Below are positions 58,901-64,000 of a stretch of DNA of 64,000 nucleotides, one piece after another (within the stretch, counting starts at the first letter, position 1; the number at the start of each line of letters is the position of its first letter). The translations under genes were made by a program, and so were the position numbers. A model generated the notes under the pieces. That model ran no database searches. It was not told where the DNA came from and saw only the letters and a list, made by a program, of their open reading frames with translations. Origin of the DNA: Combretum micranthum (taxonomy: Eukaryota; Streptophyta; Magnoliopsida; Myrtales; Combretaceae); contig JAMXBD010000396.1 in the NCBI GenBank assembly GCA_024138025.1, positions 333,501 to 397,500 of the forward strand, given 5' to 3'.

Positions 58901-59700
58901 ATGACCACAAAGCACATATGACTCCAGCAACGGTTGAGGTAGTAGCTTCCATTGACGACTGGAGTAAGGTAGAAAGACGATTGTAGGAGGTCGCTATGGT
59001 GACCAGTGAGGAAGATGAGTACTTCAGCTACTATAACTCATCAGGAGAAAGCACTACAGTAGGCACTCCCGGCATAATTCAAAGTGAGTAGTTCTTATAA
59101 TATAGTATTTATCCTAGAACAAACTATTTTCAAAAATTAGAAAATTGAAATGGTGTTTTTCAACATATAAAGGTTTATATAGAATTTTTCAAAATTATGT
59201 GGACAAAAACATTTTTCTAAAATTGCTAGAGAATTACTCATTACTTAAAGTTAATATCGCATTTTGATAATTAAAATTAACAAACACACTAAATATTTTA
59301 TAAAAAATTAAAAAAACTACATGAACTATGAAGGTCTGATTCCGAAATTCGAATATGTAGGTATCTCGACGCTAATCATATTAGTAATATGGTATTACTA
59401 TGTAAAATGAACTATGAATGGTGTACTTGAATTTTTAAGAATTTCTTTTTTTTATTTTGTATCTTAAATATTGAAATATTTTTTTTAATAAAAAATAAGT
59501 ATTATAGTTAATGCAATTTGTGAGAAATGATTTTTTTTCTTTTCCGACAAGGGTCCAACCAGGGATAGACCCGCCCCATGACCCGACAGGTCCCCGAGTC
59601 TTACCCGTCCCACCATTATTTGAGGGTAGGGGGCGCGGTCGTCTAATTTTGGACTAAACCTAGCAGTTCGGGTAGCTAGTCAATCTCGAACCACCTAGTG
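55980..59700 (+). mobile_element. degenerate hAT DNA transposon
   Basis: It encloses a broken hAT transposase gene. The left end CTAGGATGGGTCTGAACC and the complement of the right end (CACTAGGTGGTTCGAG) are weak inverted repeats. Both sides carry GC-rich subterminal blocks (56000-56130 and 59545-59700) that stand out from the AT-rich context, as in many hAT elements. The flanks CACATGCC and GAAATGCC agree at 6 of 8 bases, compatible with a decayed 8-bp duplication. The borders are tentative. Confidence 0.6.
57000..58986 (+). pseudogene. hAT transposase pseudogene (BED finger, RNase H-like core, dimerisation domain)
   Basis: A BED-type zinc finger is seen in 57000-57413: 'GKIQGHCNYRTASYAWKTSK' followed by 'GNFTKYLRNKHPSEF'. 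The first cysteine and the last histidine remain, but the second cysteine is arginine (CNYR for CxxC) and the first histidine of the pair is tyrosine. 57557-57772 gives core text 'SDIWTNRWSENSYIGITCHW' and 'NKRLIALRKMDGAHTTQNI'. A 'RCACHILNLCVKNG' piece near 57860 matches the conserved hAT CxxH region. 58756-58986 is the C-terminal dimerisation domain: 'FDILRWWKRHKKIFPILSHM', 'STVAVEQLFSYTGNILDD'. Stops and shifts between the pieces make it non-functional. It could instead be a domesticated-type gene relic, but the flanking repeats favour a transposon. Confidence 0.87.
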
Positions 59701-60896
59701 GAAATGCCTGCAAACGATGTTGTTTCTTCTAATATCTGCTGTGTAGATTATTTCAAGAAAATGAGAGCCTAGAAGGCTAGAACTACTAGAGCCATGCATC
59801 TTCATTACACTAACCTCGATTTTAATGCAAAGTGATACTCCACAACTTTAAACTTTTCATAAAACTCATTTTGATGCAATTATGTAAAACAAAAAAATAT
59901 AATTTAACTTAAGTAAACTATATTTGATGTTAAGTTTTATCCAAGATTCAATAATATTTAAGCTTGAATTTAATTTGAGCTTCATTAGATTTACAAGCTA
60001 GTTAAAGCTGAATATTGTGAATCTGAAATTCAACTTTATAAATTATTTAAATAACTTAGATTCAAACTTTACCCAAAAGTGATGAATCCAAACAAAGTAA
60101 ATATTAAACAAAATCCAAACATTTTACATTTGCTATAACTTATTTACACCCATAATTATTTTACATGCACAATCAATTAATTAAAAAAACCAAAGGAAAA
60201 AAAAGTTCATAATTATTATCACAGAGGCAGTTGAACTTTTGACTTTTGTTGAACATTAATGGAGGTGATCATAATTCTCTCCGAGGTCAAACGTTTGCAT
60301 GCACACACATGGAGTTCGCAGGAGGCTCGTATGTTTATTGGTACTCTGTTTGGTATTTACTATACTAATGTCAAACTTAGAAAATAGAGCTGCTCTGGAA
60401 ATGTTTTGCCGGTAACCAGATTTTGAAATCCAGTCATCATGAAACAACCCATTTCAGCAAACAGAATGAATGTATTGTGATGGAGAACAGAAACAATAAA
60501 AGTTTAAATTTTATCCACTACAATATCTTTTCTTTTTTTTTTTCCTTTTTTCTTGAGGAAAGAAAAATAAGTCTGAAGATTTTTCTTTCTAACATGTTTA
60601 TAGTTATGTACGATATTAGATGCATAGAGAGTAGAATATTACACGTATCATCAAATCGAGTTCAAACAATACAAACATTAAGTTTGAATTTGAGCTTTGC
60701 TGGAAAACTCACAATTCAACCTTAGTTAGGTTTGATTGAACTTAAAAAGCTTGAATTCTACCAAAAGCGGAGTTGTAAAACCTCATGTTTGATTCTATTA
60801 GACAATTTTAACCAAACAATCTTGAAGCTCAAGTTTCACTAGGACTTATTTAAACTTATTATCAACTTAATTAAACTCTTACACTCATCTAAGTAA
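59701..60896. other. AT-rich intergenic DNA
   Basis: No gene recognised. The open frames at 60256-60725 lack family features. Confidence 0.35.
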
Positions 60897-61120
60897 GTAT
60901 TTGTTTGGTACACTGATTTGATATCATTCTAGCATCATTTTTAAATAGAATTGATATTAAATTAATACTGATATGATACCACTGAAAAATTGACAGTTTT
61001 ACTCATAAACAGACCAAACTGATCTGATAATAAACGAATACAGATATGATATCGATGAATTACAGATGCTGATCCGAAACACATCCAATACCAACAAAAA
61101 CATGACAATCCAAATAGGAA
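60897..61120. repeat. short MITE, same family as 26671-26863
   Basis: It runs from GTATTTGTTTGGTACACTG to ACATGACAATCCAAATAGG. The interior repeats the family text CTGATATGATACCACTGAAA and TTTTACTCATAAACAGACCA. No certain target duplication. Confidence 0.55.
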
Positions 61121-61954
61121 GGTTGGACTTAATTAAACAAAATATTCAAATTGCAAGGATTCATATTAGGCTCGAGTAAATTCAAGTAACTATTGAGCTG
61201 ATCTTTAAATAGCTTATGAGTTAATTGGTCCAATTATATTTAGGTATTAATATATATATAAATTATTATATATATGTCTGAGACTTTACGTGGAATATCG
61301 ATCCTCATAAGCTTCAGGTAACTTCTACGATCACATTAACAAAATCATCCAGTAAATCATCTGACCATTAAAATAAATATAAACATATATATTAAGTATT
61401 TTAATGGTATGATCATACTCGAGTGTGAATTTGAAGCTTAAACCATTAACTAATCGACAAGTCCAATTTCATTAAGAAATATGATGAAATTTCCTATATA
61501 AGTCCTTCTTTATGCTTCTCGTTGGACCATTTTCATCCACTCCGTCTAATTCTATTTTAATACTATTTCTTTTTCGACACTACTTTGGTTGTTTAAATAT
61601 TCCATGACTGTCTTAATTAATTATATACTTCAAAGAAGTGTGTATTCAGAAGTTTATAAATAAAAGATTTCCATACATTAAATCTTATATCGAAAATACC
61701 ATCACGCAATTTAGCCAAAAAAAGGGGGAGTGGGGGGGAAGACGACCAGTGAAAGTGTCAGAAGATTGGTAGTATTGGCTAACCGAAAATGACATTTATA
61801 ATAGGGAAAATGATTTATCTTTTTAAAAAGTAATAATATCATCGTCTTTTAACATTCTCCATGGCTGTCAACCACTACAACTACAACGGACCGTCACTCG
61901 TTGCTTGATGCTAAAAAAACCTACAAATAACCGGTGCACTTTATTAAGATTATT

Positions 61955-62175
61955 GTGATAATAATCTAATTTTATGTGATCAATGGTATTTGAACTTTAA
62001 AATTAATTAATATAATACTTAAATTTTAAATTTGATTAATTATCTGAAAGAATTTTTTGTGCACTCCAAGAGTATTTTCATCAAGTCTTTAAGGTACTTA
62101 ATTAATCAATTTCAAAGTTTAAAAAACTAATTATTTATTTTGTAAAGTTCAAATATTATTTGTGACATTATTTCA
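61955..62175. repeat. AT-rich foldback element
   Basis: The left arm (GTGATCAATGGTATTTGAAC...) and the complement of the right arm (GTCACAAATAATATTTGAAC...) match with gaps around a centre near 62065. A related foldback lies 100 bases further on. Confidence 0.5.
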
Positions 62176-62278
62176 TATTTGAAAATCACAAAATTTCAAT
62201 TTACAAGATATATCCAAAAAAATTGGAAAATTTTCTCCACAAAGCAAACCAGTGATAAAATTTGAAGAGGTTAGGAAA

Positions 62279-62513
62279 GATATCTGAACGTTAACAAAAT
62301 ATGCAATTAGGTACCTAACATTGAAATTAATCAATTTAGTGTTTGAACTTTAAAATTGATCAATTTAATACATGTTCATGTATACCTTTTTTAAGTTCTT
62401 TTACGTATTAAATTAATTAATTTCAAATTTTTTTGATACTAGATTGATCAATTTTAAAGTTCAAAATCTAATTATATTTTTCAAAGTTCAAGATATCATT
62501 CATTACATTATCT
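62279..62513. repeat. AT-rich foldback element, second copy
   Basis: Both arms start GATATCTGAAC / GATATCTTGAAC and share TTTGAACTTTAAAATTGATC around a centre near 62388. Sequence and structure resemble 61955-62175. Confidence 0.55.
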
Positions 62514-64000
62514 CACTTCACTTTCAAACGTTCAAAATATGAGCTGTATTGTATGTTTAGTGGGGTTTTCTTATTCAAGATATGGAAATCTTGGGGTGGA
62601 AGAAGTGGAATTGTTTATGATTGCTAGACTTATAGGTTGTTGGGGAGATAAATCTGCTTATAGTTAAGAAAATAGAAAAGTATGGTCTAAGATTACACTT
62701 CTGGGTACAACCAACGTTTGCAATTAGCTTTGTTAGTTGGCAGTTTTTTATTTCTTTTGAGAAAAATTGCAGGGTTTAATTCGTCCACTCTATTCTTGGA
62801 GACCATATTGACTAATTGATTAATTCTCATAGAGTATATCAACAAAAAAAAAAAAAAAAAGGAATGGTAAAATTTCAACTGTGTATATCCACTTTTAAAC
62901 TTTGGAATGTAATTATAAATTATAATTTTTGAAAATAAGCATGTATCCGTAGAACTATTGTTAACAGCTACAATTATTGCTAAAAGTATCTCCATAGCAA
63001 AAATTGTCTAGAAGGATGGGACAATTGCAAATGCATACTAAAATTATTGGTGGAAGGGGGGTAAATTATTAGACTTTAGAGGTGTAATTTTACCTTTTTT
63101 TTCTTATATCTTTTAGGTAGCATTTAATTGTAATGATTGTCATGTAGAGGAAGTGGCTGAGGCGTTCTTGAAAAAATTGGAGCAAAGAAGTCGAAGAGAG
63201 GTGGGAAGAAGAAAATTGTTAGCCTTGAAGGTAGCCTTGAAAAATTGATCGAATGTCGACACAACGCTGCCAACATAGAAGCTAGATTTGCCAGTAGACG
63301 TTGAGAATTGAAGACCAGATTCTACCACGAGTATAACTACAGACGTGGTGGACGCGTTACTTACTGTGATTGATCTATGGTCCACACCGACTTCAACACC
63401 ACCGGCATAGAATTGTAGGCCACGGTATACTTGTTCTACACTGTCAGCGTTAGGCCAGTGCACTTTTAACCGACTTTGTTTTCTTTATTTTGTTTTAGGG
63501 TTTCTTATTAGAGTATGAGTAGTCAAGTTTCATACTTTTTCATTAGACTTTAATATTTTCACATTGTATGACATTCCTTTGAGAGATTTTCTCATAAAGT
63601 TTGCATCTTTATTGCAATCTTGAATTATTGATTCATCCGTTGTGGTTGGATATGTGTGTTTACGCTTTCCGTACTGCGTCAGATTGAATAAGATAATTCA
63701 ATAGCATTATATAAGAAATACAAAACAAATTAACTTTTTTATACCATATTTAGTATACATGATACTGGATAGTACTAGACATATTCTTATTAAGAGATTT
63801 TATTTTTGTCCACTTTTAATATTTTTGTATCATCAAATATGAGACAAAAATTTTAAATTTTGTCCAATTATAAAGTTATTTTGTAAACCAAATATGATCC
63901 AATGATATTCGTCTAGATCAATACCAAAACAAATTATACCATCCAACGCATGTCTCTAAATTGTAAATGAAACCAGGAACGGTTGTTAAAGAGATAATCA
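62514..64000. other. AT-rich intergenic DNA to the window end
   Basis: A 107-codon minus-strand frame at 63140-63463 (MHWPNADSVEQVYRGLQFYA at its start, Ser/Thr/Val-rich) has locally higher GC but no recognisable domain, signal or neighbouring exon; it is left unannotated as a gene. Nothing else recognised. Confidence 0.35.

Noticed and set aside
1..64000. CRISPR arrays, bacterial operons, organelle genes, tRNA genes
   Set aside because: No regular repeat-spacer pattern, operon structure or cloverleaf-compatible tRNA sequence was noticed. Gene structure is that of plant nuclear DNA.

Overview
The window looks like nuclear DNA of a eudicot plant. It is AT-rich, its genes have GT-AG introns, and most of it is decayed plant transposable elements. 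I could recognise three host genes and no RNA genes, CRISPR arrays or bacterial-type operons. I cannot name the species.

Host genes. (1) 19185-25426 (+): a three-exon sn-2 glycerol-3-phosphate acyltransferase of the GPAT4/6/8 clade. (2) 45566-50548 (+): an eleven-exon plastid anion/ascorbate transporter, PHT4;4 (ANTR2) type. (3) 51734-53361 (-): an intronless CYP86A fatty-acid omega-hydroxylase. The P450 and the GPAT act one after the other in cutin monomer synthesis. In Arabidopsis the counterparts of all three genes lie within a few loci of each other (At4g00360 CYP86A2, At4g00370 PHT4;4, At4g00400 GPAT8), so this is very probably a conserved microsynteny block. Here it is stretched by about 20 kb of intergenic DNA between GPAT and PHT4;4. 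All three genes carry one or two 1-nt deletions that break an otherwise complete, family-like reading frame. Assembly indels are the likeliest cause.

Layout. 1-3150: 3' part of a decayed Ty1/copia element with a probable 3' LTR. 3890-10612: a second copia element with both LTRs, a 5-bp target duplication (CTAGT) and an unrelated insert in its gag-protease interval. 11560-13865: tandem ~290-bp units that share a short reading frame; the second unit is split by a probable solo LTR. 13866-19184: AT-rich intergenic DNA with a 97-bp tandem repeat. 19185-25426: GPAT, whose second intron holds a 1.3-kb tandem duplication. 27778-40780: an L1-type LINE cut by three later insertions (a ~4-kb Tekay-like solo LTR, a 2.4-kb solo LTR that itself contains a 727-bp hAT-type non-autonomous element, and a 556-bp Cassandra TRIM with 5S-rRNA-like LTRs). 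42334-42676: a foldback MITE. 45566-53361: PHT4;4 and CYP86A, tail to tail. 55980-59700: a degenerate hAT transposase element. 59701-64000: AT-rich DNA with MITE and foldback copies.

I did not find a new molecular system. The most useful observations are the conserved cutin-gene neighbourhood, the dated order of nested insertions, the Cassandra element, the shared pattern of single-base frame breaks, and a repeated short reading frame of unknown origin.
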